Shown: positions 52,501 through 61,477 of the stretch, in pieces | How positions within the stretch are numbered: the first letter of the stretch is position 1 | Layout of the letters: every line of letters begins with the position of its first letter | Source of the DNA: F23-D06 sp963603365 | GTDB taxonomy: Bacteria; Bacteroidota; Bacteroidia; Bacteroidales; WCHB1-69 | Direction of reading: 5' to 3' | Length of the DNA: 64,000 bases | NCBI GenBank assembly: GCA_963603365.1 | Contig: CAVCMI010000001.1 | Coordinates: forward strand, 34,875 to 98,874 | Made by a program: the position numbers and the translations under genes | Notes under the pieces: model-generated | The model's database searches: none | What the model was told of the DNA's origin: nothing | Seen by the model: only the letters and a program-made list of their open reading frames with translations

Positions 52501-52575
52501 CATTTTTTTTCTTCCGGTCGTTGTATTTTGCGCCATTTATTGAAACTTTTTTATAAGACTATAATATTCAATTAT

Positions 52576-53364
52576 TTATGAAAACAACTTAAAGTTGTCC
52601 CATTGTTTTGAGACGGCAAATTCCTTTCTGAATCGTTTCAGTGCTTCAAAGTCAAGGGAGCAAAAGAGGACTTGTTCCTCATCTTTACGGGCTTGGCAAA
52701 GCAAGGATCCCTGTGGGGAGATGACTGCGGTGCCGCCGTGATGGGGGTGGCTTTCGCCGTCGAGCCCTATGCGGTTGACCACTATGGCGTACGACTGGTT
52801 TTCGATGGCACGGGCGCACGCAAGGCTGACAAGCTGCTGTTCGCGAGGGGCAGGGAAGTTTGCAATGTAAACCAGGCAATCGTAGTCGAAACGTCCGTCT
52901 GCGATGAGGTTGCGGCTCCATACGGGGAATCGCACATCATAGCATATCAAAGGTAGCCAGCGTTGCCCTAAGGCTTCTATCACCGTGCGTTGCGTGCCAG
53001 ACGTGCAGACTCTCTGTTCGGTTCCTGAAAAAAGATGCCGCTTGTCGTACTTTCCCCGGATGCGTTCGGGCGACATCCAGACAAGGCGGTTGTAAATGTG
53101 CCCGCCCTCCCGAACCGGCAGCGATGCTACGGTATCTGCCTGGTATGCCTGGGCAATCTCGTGCAGGAAACTGACGCATTTCCCATTTGCCTGTTCCGCA
53201 TCCTCCTCAAGATGTGCAGAGAAGCCGACGGCAAACATTTCAGGGAAAACCAGCAGATGGACAGGATTATGCACAGTTTTTTTTAGTATTGTCCTGTAAC
53301 GGTTCAGGTTAAAGTCTGCGTCGCCGGACACAATGTTCGCTTGTATTAAACCTACATTGACCAT
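52576..53364 (-). CDS. Carbon-nitrogen hydrolase (nitrilase family, omega-amidase-like)
   Basis: 262 aa. The Glu-Lys-Cys triad of the nitrilase superfamily is present: Glu42 (FPEMF), Lys108 (YDKRHLF) and Cys141 (LICYDVRFP). The length and the lack of a membrane segment fit the YafV/omega-amidase branch, which hydrolyses 2-oxoglutaramate or 2-oxosuccinamate. It lies 9 bp downstream of the SAM hydrolase gene, so the two share a transcript. Confidence 0.85.
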   Translation of the reverse strand: MVNVGLIQANIVSGDADFNLNRYRTILKKTVHNPVHLLVFPEMFAVGFSAHLEEDAEQANGKCVSFLHEIAQAYQADTVASLPVREGGHIYNRLVWMSPERIRGKYDKRHLFSGTEQRVCTSGTQRTVIEALGQRWLPLICYDVRFPVWSRNLIADGRFDYDCLVYIANFPAPREQQLVSLACARAIENQSYAIVVNRIGLDGESHPHHGGTAVISPQGSLLCQARKDEEQVLFCSLDFEALKRFRKEFAVSKQWDNFKLFS

Positions 53365-53373
53365 AGTTCCCCG

Positions 53374-54150
53374 TCACTTGCATTCAATCGTAATCTGGTC
53401 GCCCACTTTCAGATCCATCAAGACGGCAATGTTACCTTGGAACACGGTAATTTCAACATATCCTAACGCGTTGCCGGCCAGATAGAACTCGTCGTCTTTT
53501 TCTGGAACGTAGGTGTCGTGGTATTTCCGGCACTTCCACATCTTCTTGGCGTTGATGAAGGCTTCAAACGGGCTCTCTTTGACGGTTTCCTTGAACAATG
53601 CCATGGGGATGTTGGTGATGGCGTTGCAGAATGCATCAATATAGACGATTTCGCCTTCAATGCTTCGTTTGTCCTCATGATACATCGGCAGGTGACGCAG
53701 TTGGTCTACAAACGTATGGTAAGGCTGTGTGATGCTGTCAATCTCCTGCGCTGCGGAGGCTCTTACCAAAGCTATCATCTTCGTCAGCGCGCCCGACGGC
53801 CCGTCCGCAGCGTACTTTCTGCCGGACAGCGGAATCTGCCGGTCAAACATCAGACGGAAAATGCCGTTGTCATTGCCAACGAAAAAGTGCCGGTCGTGCT
53901 CAACAATGACCGGGTCGAAGGTGTCGTTCTCCGAAACGTTGGTCAGCATCAGATGAAAAGTCCCATCCGGAAACTTTTTGTAGCTGTTGCGGGAAAGGAA
54001 TGCGGTTTGCGCAACGTTGAACATGTCAACGGTATGGGTGATATCTATAATGCAGGCGTCCTGAATGGAAGCTATGATTTCTCCCTTGAACATAGCAAGG
54101 AAAGGGTCACGTGTTCGCCAGTCACTGATTAGCGTAATGATGGTCTTCAT
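53374..54150 (-). CDS. SAM hydroxide adenosyltransferase family protein (DUF62)
   Basis: 258 aa from the ATG at 54150, 25 nt after a -7 box. The family splits S-adenosylmethionine into adenosine and methionine using hydroxide (or halide in fluorinase relatives). The N-terminal TLISDWRTRDPFLAMFKGEI, a GNDNGIF motif and YIDAFCNAITNI (a variant of the usual YIDxFGNxxTN) are conserved. The fluorinase-specific loop is not evident, so the hydrolytic branch is favoured. It leads an operon with the nitrilase-family gene. Confidence 0.85.
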   Translation of the reverse strand: MKTIITLISDWRTRDPFLAMFKGEIIASIQDACIIDITHTVDMFNVAQTAFLSRNSYKKFPDGTFHLMLTNVSENDTFDPVIVEHDRHFFVGNDNGIFRLMFDRQIPLSGRKYAADGPSGALTKMIALVRASAAQEIDSITQPYHTFVDQLRHLPMYHEDKRSIEGEIVYIDAFCNAITNIPMALFKETVKESPFEAFINAKKMWKCRKYHDTYVPEKDDEFYLAGNALGYVEITVFQGNIAVLMDLKVGDQITIECK

Positions 54151-54175
54151 TCGGTCATTGTTTTTGAACAAGTCG

Positions 54176-54183
54176 CAAAAGTA
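54176..54183 (-). promoter_or_regulatory. -7 promoter box for the SAM hydrolase gene
   Basis: TACTTTTG on the minus strand, 25 nt before the ATG at 54150 and only 12 bp from the divergent box at 54196. Confidence 0.6.
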
Positions 54184-54195
54184 CGAAAAAAGGTG

Positions 54196-54203
54196 TATTT
54201 TTG
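54196..54203 (+). promoter_or_regulatory. -7 promoter box for the MlaEF-type operon
   Basis: TATTTTTG, 19 nt before the ATG at 54223. It overlaps the upstream end of the open frame, which rules out the earlier start at 54193. Confidence 0.6.
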
Positions 54204-54222
54204 CGCCTCCCAACACAGAATA

Positions 54223-54966
54223 ATGATAGAGCGGTTTTTCACAATTGTCGGCGATTATTTCATTTTCCTGAGAAAAGTTTTTTCAAAACCGGAGAAGTGG
54301 GGTGTCTTTTTCAAGAAACTGCTGTTTGAAATGGACGCTATGGGCATCGGCTCGCTCTTGATTGTGATTATCGTGTCCATCTCTATGGGCAGCGTCATCA
54401 CCACGCAGACTGCCTTGCAGATTGAAAGCAGCTGGATCCCGTCATGGACAATAGGGTTCGTGTCGCGCACCTCTATCGTGATGGAACTGTGCCCTACAAT
54501 CATCAGTCTGTTGCTGGTCGGCAATTTAGGCTCGCGCATCACTTCCGAGATCGGCAGCATGAGGGTTACCGAACAGATAGATGCCTTGGAAGTTATGGGC
54601 ATCAACCCCGCCTCTCATTTAGTGTTGCCAAAAGTGATCTCCTCGCTGATTGTGAACCCGGTGTTGATTGTATTCAGCATCTTCTTTGCCATCTTAGGCG
54701 GCTATATCACTGTGGCCATCACGGGATGCGTCACCGTTTACGACTATGTGGACGGCCTTACATACTGTTTCCGGGCGTATGACCTGTTTTACGCCCTTAC
54801 TAAAACGTTCGTTTTCGCTTTCGTCATGTCAACGGTCTCTTCGTTCTACGGATACAAGATAGATGGCGGCGCGCTGGAACTTGGCAAGGCCGGAACACAG
54901 GGCATTGTGGTGTCCAGTTTTGTCATATTGCTGCTTAATGTATTGATTACCCAAGTAATGTTATAA
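54223..54966 (+). CDS. MlaE-type ABC transporter permease
   Basis: 247 aa from the ATG at 54223. An MlaE permease has an N-terminal amphipathic helix and about five membrane helices, with the conserved ELCPTIISLLLVGNLGSRITSEIGSMRVTEQIDALEVMG block near residues 85-125 (EQIDAL is the coupling-helix hallmark). In Mla systems it moves phospholipids between outer and inner membranes. The ATPase gene follows by 1 bp; no MlaD-like protein is adjacent here, which is often the case in Bacteroidota. Confidence 0.9.
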   Translation: MIERFFTIVGDYFIFLRKVFSKPEKWGVFFKKLLFEMDAMGIGSLLIVIIVSISMGSVITTQTALQIESSWIPSWTIGFVSRTSIVMELCPTIISLLLVGNLGSRITSEIGSMRVTEQIDALEVMGINPASHLVLPKVISSLIVNPVLIVFSIFFAILGGYITVAITGCVTVYDYVDGLTYCFRAYDLFYALTKTFVFAFVMSTVSSFYGYKIDGGALELGKAGTQGIVVSSFVILLLNVLITQVML

Positions 54967-54967
54967 G

Positions 54968-55726
54968 ATGATAGAGGTCAAGAATGTGTCTAAGTATTTC
55001 GGCGACAAGCAGGTGCTTTTTGACATCGACACCTGTTTCCGGCCTGGCAAGGTCAATCTCATTATCGGCAGGTCAGGGTCCGGCAAGACGGTGCTGATGA
55101 AGTGCCTGGTCGGATTGTTTGCTCCAGAAGAGGGGCAGATTCTTTACCAAGGCCGCGACTTTCATCATCTGCAAAGCAAAGAGCAGCGGCAACTGCGCGC
55201 CGAAATGGGAATGGTGTTCCAAGGCGCGGCGCTTTTCGACTCTATGACGATTGAGGAAAATGTTATGTTTCCGCTGGATATGTTTACCGCACTCTCCGGC
55301 AGCGAGAAACTCGACAGGGTGAACTTCTGCCTGAACAGGGTTGACCTCGCCAATGTCAATGCGCTGTATCCTGCCGAGTTGAGCGGCGGCATGAAGAAAC
55401 GGGCCGCCATTGCCCGTGCCATCGCCTGCAATCCGCAGTATCTCTTCTGCGATGAACCCAATTCCGGCCTCGACCCCAAAACTTCTCTCGTGATCGACAA
55501 CTTGATATATGACATCACGCACGAGTTTGGTATCACAACGGTGGTCAATACCCACGACCTCAACTCTGTCATCACTATCGGCGACTCCATCTCGTTCATC
55601 TACGAAGGTCATCTCGAATGGCGCGGCGACAAGGACTCGGTGCTGGTGTCCGACAACCCTGAACTCAACGATTTCATCTATGCCCAACCGCTGACACAAA
55701 GAATCAGAAAAACAGAGACAATATGA
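54968..55726 (+). CDS. MlaF-type ABC transporter ATP-binding protein
   Basis: 252 aa. Walker A GRSGSGKTVL (about residues 35-44), the Q-loop VFQGAALFDSM, the signature LSGGMKKRAAIARAIA and Walker B YLFCDEPNSGLDP are intact. It powers the permease encoded 1 bp upstream. The 3' end overlaps the cvpA start by 4 bp. Confidence 0.93.
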   Translation: MIEVKNVSKYFGDKQVLFDIDTCFRPGKVNLIIGRSGSGKTVLMKCLVGLFAPEEGQILYQGRDFHHLQSKEQRQLRAEMGMVFQGAALFDSMTIEENVMFPLDMFTALSGSEKLDRVNFCLNRVDLANVNALYPAELSGGMKKRAAIARAIACNPQYLFCDEPNSGLDPKTSLVIDNLIYDITHEFGITTVVNTHDLNSVITIGDSISFIYEGHLEWRGDKDSVLVSDNPELNDFIYAQPLTQRIRKTETI

Positions 55727-56196
55727 ATTTTATAGATATTATCGCCCTGATTCCCATCTGCTGGTACGGGTTCAAAGGATTCAGACATGGGCTCATCTGC
55801 GAGATTACCACGCTCGTGGCCATCATTGCCGGCATCTGGCTTGCCTACAAGTTCTCCGGCCTGGTGGAAGATTGGCTGCCAAAGATGATGTTCTCGGGGC
55901 AGATTGCCTTTGTGCTGGTCTTCATTGTGGTGCTGGTGCTGGTACATCTTTTCGGAAACATTGTCCAAAAGGCGGTCAAGCAAGTGTTTCCGCCTGTCGT
56001 GGACCGGATTTTCGGCTTGCTGTTCGGCCTCACGAAAGTTGTGGTAGTGCTCAGTGTCATCTTTTATATGTTTGAAAACATTGACCCGCGAGGCATCATA
56101 CTGAAAAAGGAGAAAAAAGAAGCATCGCTCCTTTATGGCTATATAGAACCAATAGTGCCGCATGCTTTGTCATGGAAAACCATGGAAAAGGAATAG
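55723..56196 (+). CDS. CvpA family membrane protein
   Basis: 157 aa with four hydrophobic segments: about residues 4-20, 25-45, 60-90 and 100-120. The N-terminal FIDIIALIPICWYGFKGFRHGL is typical of the CvpA family, linked to colicin V export, purF operons and envelope stress. The C-terminal ~40 residues are hydrophilic and variable. It overlaps the ATPase gene by 4 bp, an operon bond that hints at an envelope role. Confidence 0.85.
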   Translation: MNFIDIIALIPICWYGFKGFRHGLICEITTLVAIIAGIWLAYKFSGLVEDWLPKMMFSGQIAFVLVFIVVLVLVHLFGNIVQKAVKQVFPPVVDRIFGLLFGLTKVVVVLSVIFYMFENIDPRGIILKKEKKEASLLYGYIEPIVPHALSWKTMEKE

Positions 56197-56230
56197 AACA
56201 ATAACACTAACACTAACAATAACGATTGTC

Positions 56231-56680
56231 ATGGATAAGAAGAAAGAGGCTACAATGCAGGAGGTTGAACAAGAACTGGTGAATGAGTTCGAGATGTTCG
56301 ACGACTGGATGGACAAGTATAACTACATCATTGAAATGGGCCGGGAACTCCCTATTATGGAAGAACAATACAAGACGAATGAGTTCCTGATCGACGGTTG
56401 CCAGTCGCAGGTGTGGATGCATGCCGACTTCAGGGACGGGAAGGTCTATTTTTCGGCCGACAGTGACGCCATCATCACGAAAGGCATCGTCAGCTTGCTC
56501 ATACGAGTGCTGTCGGGGCGCACACCGCAGGAAATCCTTGACAACAGCCTCGCCTATGTCGAAACCATCGGACTGCGCGACCACCTCTCGCCCACACGTT
56601 CTAACGGCTTGTCTTCTATGATTAAGCAGATGAAACTTTATGCATTGGCATTCAACGAGATGAGCAGAAAACATGAATAG
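56231..56680 (+). CDS. sufE: SufE-type Fe-S cluster assembly sulfur acceptor
   Basis: 149 aa from the ATG at 56231; the preceding open frame overlaps cvpA and is dominated by a short TAACAC repeat, so it is not used. SufE accepts persulfide sulfur from SufS through the catalytic Cys57 in LIDGCQSQVW. The helical N-terminal part and the LLIRVLSGRTPQEI segment also match. SufS is not nearby. It lies 34 bp downstream of cvpA. Confidence 0.92.
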   Translation: MDKKKEATMQEVEQELVNEFEMFDDWMDKYNYIIEMGRELPIMEEQYKTNEFLIDGCQSQVWMHADFRDGKVYFSADSDAIITKGIVSLLIRVLSGRTPQEILDNSLAYVETIGLRDHLSPTRSNGLSSMIKQMKLYALAFNEMSRKHE

Positions 56681-56736
56681 GACACGGACGGCCCGATGTC
56701 GCGGCTGTCAATACAATATTCCAATAAAAAAACAGT

Positions 56737-57702
56737 ATGAAAAAGATAATAGGCATAGGTAACGCATTGGTCGATATATTGCTTCATATCGACAATGATG
56801 AACTTCTGGAAAAGAACGGCTTAGACAAAGGCGGTATGGTAATGATAGAAGCAGAAAAGAAAGCGGAGATTGACAAGAGCATCAGTAAGATGGAAAAGTG
56901 GTGTGCCACGGGCGGCTCCACCTCCAACACTATCCACGGCATAGCCCGCCTGGGCGCGCCGGCCGGATATATTGGCAAGATAGGGCGCGACGAAATGGGC
57001 GACCTGTTTTGTCGGGAGATGAAGCGTTTTGGGGTCACACCGCACACGATAGCGTCAGACATCAGCACGGGCATTGCCACCACTTTCATTTCCGCAGATG
57101 CAGAACGCACCTTTGCTACTTACCTGGGCGCCGCCGCCACAATGCAACCCGAAGAGATTGACCCGGCCGTCATTGCCCAATACGACTACATTTTAGTGGA
57201 GGGATATCTTATTTTCAACCACGACCTTATATTGAGAGTGTGCCAGATAGCCAAGGAACATGGCCTCCGCATAGCGATGGACATGGCCAGTTACAATATT
57301 GTCGAGGCCAATTTAGATTTTGTGGAGGGGCTGCTGCGCGATTATGTGGACATCATTTTTTCCAATGAAGAGGAAGCAAAGGCTTTTACGGGCAAAGAGG
57401 GGTGCGAAGCTCTGGACAAACTGGCCGAATACTGTGGCGTTGCTGTCGTGAAAGTCGGCAAGGATGGCTCGCTGGTGAAAATGGACGGCGAAACAACGGT
57501 GATTGCCCCCGTAGAAGCAGTCCGGCGCGACACGACCGGTGCGGGCGACATCTACGCAGCAGGATTTCTCTATGGGCTGATGAACGGCTATACCGCCCGG
57601 CGTGCCGGCGACCTTGCCTCGTTTCTGTCGGCAAGGATGATTGAACACATCGGCGCAAAACTGCCGGACGAGGTCTGGGAAGAAGCACGCAAATTGCTGT
57701 AA
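56737..57702 (+). CDS. PfkB-family kinase, adenosine kinase-like
   Basis: 321 aa of the ribokinase family. The anion-hole/catalytic motif DTTGAGD is at 265-271 with catalytic Asp271, and the N-terminal GNALVDI and a GGSTSNTIHGIARLG loop (about 59-73) resemble adenosine kinase-like members. A sugar or nucleoside kinase with ATP as donor is expected. It lies 56 bp after sufE and ends at a terminator shared with tRNA-Thr. Confidence 0.85.
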   Translation: MKKIIGIGNALVDILLHIDNDELLEKNGLDKGGMVMIEAEKKAEIDKSISKMEKWCATGGSTSNTIHGIARLGAPAGYIGKIGRDEMGDLFCREMKRFGVTPHTIASDISTGIATTFISADAERTFATYLGAAATMQPEEIDPAVIAQYDYILVEGYLIFNHDLILRVCQIAKEHGLRIAMDMASYNIVEANLDFVEGLLRDYVDIIFSNEEEAKAFTGKEGCEALDKLAEYCGVAVVKVGKDGSLVKMDGETTVIAPVEAVRRDTTGAGDIYAAGFLYGLMNGYTARRAGDLASFLSARMIEHIGAKLPDEVWEEARKLL

Positions 57703-57711
57703 TGCAAAACG

Positions 57712-57743
57712 AAGCAGGCCGACAATTTGCCGGCCTGCTTTTG

Positions 57744-57744
<1 letters not shown>
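57712..57744. terminator. Bidirectional terminator between PfkB kinase and tRNA-Thr
   Basis: AAGCAGGCCG / CGGCCTGCTT (57712-57721, 57731-57740), a perfect 10-bp stem with a 9-nt loop, followed by Ts on the plus strand and CGTTTT on the minus strand. Confidence 0.85.
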
Positions 57745-57816
<72 letters not shown>

Positions 57817-57828
57817 TTTTTGAGGCTG

Positions 57829-57836
57829 CAAAAATA
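57829..57836 (-). promoter_or_regulatory. -7 promoter box for tRNA-Thr
   Basis: TATTTTTG on the minus strand, 12 nt upstream of the tRNA 5' end. Confidence 0.6.
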
Positions 57837-57850
57837 GAAAAATATTCAAT

Positions 57851-58834
57851 ATGGCAAGATGGAGACAGCTGTTTTTTTGCGTAGGCATTGTTTTGACGAT
57901 GGTCGGTCTGATATGTGGAAAATTACAATATCGTAAGTATCAGATTGTTGTGATGGAGAATGCGGCCTCCTCAAGTCTGGCGGCAGATGATGACGGCAAC
58001 CTTTACCTGCTGCCTTTTGCCATCCGTCTTGAACAATTGCACTTTGAGGATTATCCATCCGGTAGCGTTAAAAAGGCTGTCGCGACACTCTCTTTAGCCG
58101 CTCGTGACAAAACGGACCGGAAGCGCGTGTCGGCAAATCACCCCGTGCACTACCGGCAATATGACCTGTATATGTCGGGTTATTGGCGGCAAACAGCCGC
58201 CAAACCTGCCGGCATCAAGCTGATGCTGGTGAAACAGCCCGTGCAATGGGCGGTTTACGGCGGTGTGGCACTATTGGCACTCGCCTCGATTTGGTGGGCA
58301 AGCGTCGCGCTCTCGAACTTCTGGTCGCATGCAGAGGCCAGATGGAGGATGCTGACGGGTGCCTTGTTCGCCCTCACCTTCACTGCATTCGTGCTGGCAA
58401 GTCCCGTCTTGCGTAACAAGGAACTGCCGCCGGTGCTGCAGAGTGTCTGGTTCTTGCCGCATGTGCTTGCATACGTGCTGTCGTATGCGTTGTTCCTCGC
58501 TGCGATGCTGACAAGCGCAAGCGGTCGCAAAGACGGCGCCTTCAGGTGGCATTCTGTGCCGCTGTTCCACGCGGGCACGGCGCTATATACCATAGGGCTT
58601 TGTCTGGGTATGGTATGGGCCAAGGCGGCGTGGGGCGACTTTTGGGGGTGGGACCCCAAGGAGACAGCCGCCGCCATCACCTGGTTGCTGTGTTTGGCAA
58701 CAAGCCGCCTGGCCGCCAAGCGAAACTGCTCTTTCAGGACGTGGATGCTGTTGCAAAGCATCTGCTTGACCAGCCTTTTGGTGTGCTGGCTCGGACTGCG
58801 TCTTCTCCGTCTCGGCGGGCTGCATTTGTATTGA
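57851..58834 (+). CDS. Compact ResB/CcsA-type cytochrome c assembly protein
   Basis: 327 aa. Residues 1-130 resemble a shrunken ResB/Ccs1 part: one N-terminal membrane helix and a periplasmic-type segment containing ANHPVHYRQYDLYMSGYW. Residues 130-327 are a CcsA haem-handling part with the tryptophan-rich WGDFWGWDPKET (261-272), flanking His204 (LPHVLAY) and C-terminal His325 (GLHLY). CcsBA proteins move haem across the membrane and attach it to CXXCH motifs, but most are 600-1000 aa. No cytochrome c or nitrite reductase gene is nearby and no -7 box is seen upstream. Confidence 0.75.
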   Translation: MARWRQLFFCVGIVLTMVGLICGKLQYRKYQIVVMENAASSSLAADDDGNLYLLPFAIRLEQLHFEDYPSGSVKKAVATLSLAARDKTDRKRVSANHPVHYRQYDLYMSGYWRQTAAKPAGIKLMLVKQPVQWAVYGGVALLALASIWWASVALSNFWSHAEARWRMLTGALFALTFTAFVLASPVLRNKELPPVLQSVWFLPHVLAYVLSYALFLAAMLTSASGRKDGAFRWHSVPLFHAGTALYTIGLCLGMVWAKAAWGDFWGWDPKETAAAITWLLCLATSRLAAKRNCSFRTWMLLQSICLTSLLVCWLGLRLLRLGGLHLY

Positions 58835-58902
58835 ACCTATATTAGACAAGATTAACGCACAAGTTCAACGTGGAAAGGTATAAAAAGCGGAAATCTTTTT
58901 CG

Positions 58903-58910
58903 TATTTTTG
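58903..58910 (+). promoter_or_regulatory. -7 promoter box for the PLP homeostasis protein
   Basis: TATTTTTG, 45 nt before the ATG at 58956. Confidence 0.6.
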
Positions 58911-58955
58911 CGCCGCTTACAGTCGCCCTGTTTGAGGCGCGAAACTATAGATGCT

Positions 58956-59639
58956 ATGAATATTGAAAAATACAACGAAATATTGGGCGAACTGCCTGCT
59001 GGTGTCCGCTTGATTGCCGTCTCAAAAACTAAGCCGGCCGAAGACATTCAGACCATTTATGACAAGGGACAACGCATCTTTGGCGAAAATAAGGCGCAAG
59101 AGATGAAAGCCAAACACGAGGCGCTGCCAAAGGACATCCAATGGCATTTTATCGGTCATCTCCAGACCAACAAAATCAAATACATCGCCCCGTTCGTGAC
59201 ACTCATCCACAGCATTGACAGCGCGGAACTTTTAGGAGAGGTAAATCGCCATGCCGTGAAGAACGGCCGCATCATCCCCTGCTTGCTGCAGTTCCATATT
59301 GCGGCAGAAAGCACAAAATTCGGTTTTCTGCCCGACGAGTGTGTGCAGATGCTCGAAAGCCCGCAGTTCCGTGAATGGAAAAATGTGCGCATCTGCGGTG
59401 TCATGGGGATGGCCACATTTACGGACGACGCAGAACAGGTGCGCAGCGAGTTCAAAAAACTGAAGTCCATCTTCGATATGCTGAAACAGAGATTCTTCCA
59501 GAACGACAACGCTTTCAAAGAACGCTCCATGGGCATGTCTGAAGACTACCGCATCGCCGTGGAGGAGGGCAGCACCCTGGTTCGTATCGGCAGTGCCATC
59601 TTCGGGGCGCGCAATTATGCTAAACAGTATTCAGAGTAA
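58956..59639 (+). CDS. YggS-family PLP homeostasis protein
   Basis: 227 aa from the ATG at 58956 (an ATG at 58951 leads to a stop at once). Lys24 in AVSKTKP holds pyridoxal phosphate, and FGENKAQEM, FIGHLQTNKIK and MGMSEDYRIAVEEGSTLVRIGSAIFG are family hallmarks. PLPBP/YggS proteins have no known catalysis and buffer PLP and amino-acid pools. It is monocistronic. Confidence 0.93.
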   Translation: MNIEKYNEILGELPAGVRLIAVSKTKPAEDIQTIYDKGQRIFGENKAQEMKAKHEALPKDIQWHFIGHLQTNKIKYIAPFVTLIHSIDSAELLGEVNRHAVKNGRIIPCLLQFHIAAESTKFGFLPDECVQMLESPQFREWKNVRICGVMGMATFTDDAEQVRSEFKKLKSIFDMLKQRFFQNDNAFKERSMGMSEDYRIAVEEGSTLVRIGSAIFGARNYAKQYSE

Positions 59640-59730
59640 GACAGCCTTTTTTTGCCATAAGGGACAAACCTGAAAGATGATTCGGGGGTCTAATGTGGGC
59701 AAGGCGGTTTTAAATACGGCCGTTTTTTTG

Positions 59731-59738
59731 TATTTTTG
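59731..59738 (+). promoter_or_regulatory. -7 promoter box for lysS
   Basis: TATTTTTG, 23 nt before the ATG at 59762. Confidence 0.6.
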
Positions 59739-59761
59739 CCGTTTGAAAAAAATAAACCGAA

Positions 59762-61477
59762 ATGGCTGAATTATCCGAGCAAGAAATTATCCGCAGAAAA
59801 AAACTAGAAGACCTTATCAATTTAGGCATTGACCCCTATCCCGCTGCCGAATATGAAGTGAACGCTACCACAGAGGAAATTCTGAGAGAGTTTCCGCTTG
59901 ACAATACTAAATTTCAAGAAGTCAGCATCGCTGGACGAATTATGAACCAGCGCATTATGGGCGCAGTTGCCTTTTACGAAATCCAGGATTCCGTCGGAAG
60001 GATCCAGATTTATGCCAAACGTGACGAAATATGTCCCGGAGAGGACAAGACGATGTACAACAGCGTGTTCAAAAAACTCGACATCGGCGACATCATCGGT
60101 ATCAAAGGTTTCGTTTTTGTCACCCAAATGGGCGAAATCAGCGTCCACGTCCGCGAGTTTACCATTCTGTGCAAGTCGGTATGTCCGCTGCCCATTGTAA
60201 AACAGAAGGACGGCAAGGTGTATGACGCTTTTCAGGACCCCGAGCAGCGCTACCGCCAACGTTATATCGACCTTATCGTCAACCCTCACGTCAAGGACAC
60301 GTTCATCAAGCGTACGTTATTAGTAAACACAATGCGCAATTTCTTGAACGAGAAGGGCTATTTGGAGGTTGAAACGCCAATCTTGCAACCGCTGTACGGC
60401 GGAGCGGCCGCACGACCATTCAAGACGCACCACAATACGCTCGACATGACGCTTTACCTCCGCATCGCCGATGAATTGTATCTCAAAAAACTCATCGTTG
60501 GCGGTTTTAACGGCGTGTATGAGTTCTCTAAAGATTTCAGGAATGAGGGTATGGACCGCTTCCATAACCCCGAATTTACCCAAATGGAACTCTATGTGCC
60601 CTACAAAGACTATGAATGGATGATGAATTGCGTGGAGGAGATGGTGGAAAGAATAGCCCTCGCCCTCCACGGAGACACGAAAGTAAAGGTGGGCGAGAAC
60701 ATCATCGACTTCAAACGCCCCTGGAAACGCTATACGATGTTTGAAGCCATCGAACATTTCACAGGCACTGACATTTCCAATATGGACGAGGCGCAACTGG
60801 CAGCCTTCGCCACACGGCAAGGCGTCAAAGTGGACAGCACGATGGGCAAAGGAAAACTTATTGACGAGATTTTCGGTGAAACCTGCGAGCATAAGCTCAT
60901 CCAGCCGACTTTCATCTACGATTATCCTATCGAGATGTCGCCTTTGACAAAGAAACACCGCTCTAAACCCGGCTTGACCGAACGCTTTGAGGCGATGTGC
61001 AACGGCAAGGAAATCTGCAACGCGTACTCCGAGCTCAACGACCCGCTCGACCAAAGACGGCGTTTTGAAGACCAACTGGAACTGGGCAAGCGCGGCGACA
61101 CCGAGTCTATGGTGCTCGACGAAGACTTCCTGCGGTCTCTTGAAATCGGCATGCCGCCCACAGCCGGTCTCGGCATCGGCATCGACCGCCTGACGATGAT
61201 CATGACCGACTCGCCTTCTATCCAGGATGTGCTTTTCTTCCCGCAAATGCGTCCCGAAAAGAAACCGGAAATGAGCAAAGATGAGGACTTTACCGCACTC
61301 GGCATAGACGCGGCATGGATTCCCGTACTCCGCAAACTCAATATCCAGACGGTAGCACAACTCAAACAGGCCAACCCTAACAAATTGCTGAACGATTTGG
61401 GCGGATTGCGTAAGAAACTGAAACTGGAAGTGCCTGCCGCCACCCTCGACCAGATAAAAGGCTGGATGGGACAATAG
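59762..61477 (+). CDS. lysS: Lysyl-tRNA synthetase, class II, with C-terminal extension
   Basis: 571 aa; E. coli LysRS is about 505 aa. The N-terminal OB-fold anticodon domain is followed by the class II core: motif 2 RNEGMDRFHNPEFTQME and motif 3 GLGIGIDRLTMIMTD. The extra C-terminal ~65 residues (ALGIDAAWIPVLRKLNIQTVAQLKQANPNKLL and on) look like a helix-hairpin-helix unit of a kind seen in Bacteroidota LysRS. It attaches lysine to tRNA-Lys in the cytoplasm. It has its own -7 box and is followed by tRNA-Leu. Confidence 0.95.
   Translation: MAELSEQEIIRRKKLEDLINLGIDPYPAAEYEVNATTEEILREFPLDNTKFQEVSIAGRIMNQRIMGAVAFYEIQDSVGRIQIYAKRDEICPGEDKTMYNSVFKKLDIGDIIGIKGFVFVTQMGEISVHVREFTILCKSVCPLPIVKQKDGKVYDAFQDPEQRYRQRYIDLIVNPHVKDTFIKRTLLVNTMRNFLNEKGYLEVETPILQPLYGGAAARPFKTHHNTLDMTLYLRIADELYLKKLIVGGFNGVYEFSKDFRNEGMDRFHNPEFTQMELYVPYKDYEWMMNCVEEMVERIALALHGDTKVKVGENIIDFKRPWKRYTMFEAIEHFTGTDISNMDEAQLAAFATRQGVKVDSTMGKGKLIDEIFGETCEHKLIQPTFIYDYPIEMSPLTKKHRSKPGLTERFEAMCNGKEICNAYSELNDPLDQRRRFEDQLELGKRGDTESMVLDEDFLRSLEIGMPPTAGLGIGIDRLTMIMTDSPSIQDVLFFPQMRPEKKPEMSKDEDFTALGIDAAWIPVLRKLNIQTVAQLKQANPNKLLNDLGGLRKKLKLEVPAATLDQIKGWMGQ

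Noticed and set aside
56200..56225. Short TAACAC-type repeats before sufE
   Set aside because: Only three short imperfect units; no sign of a functional array.
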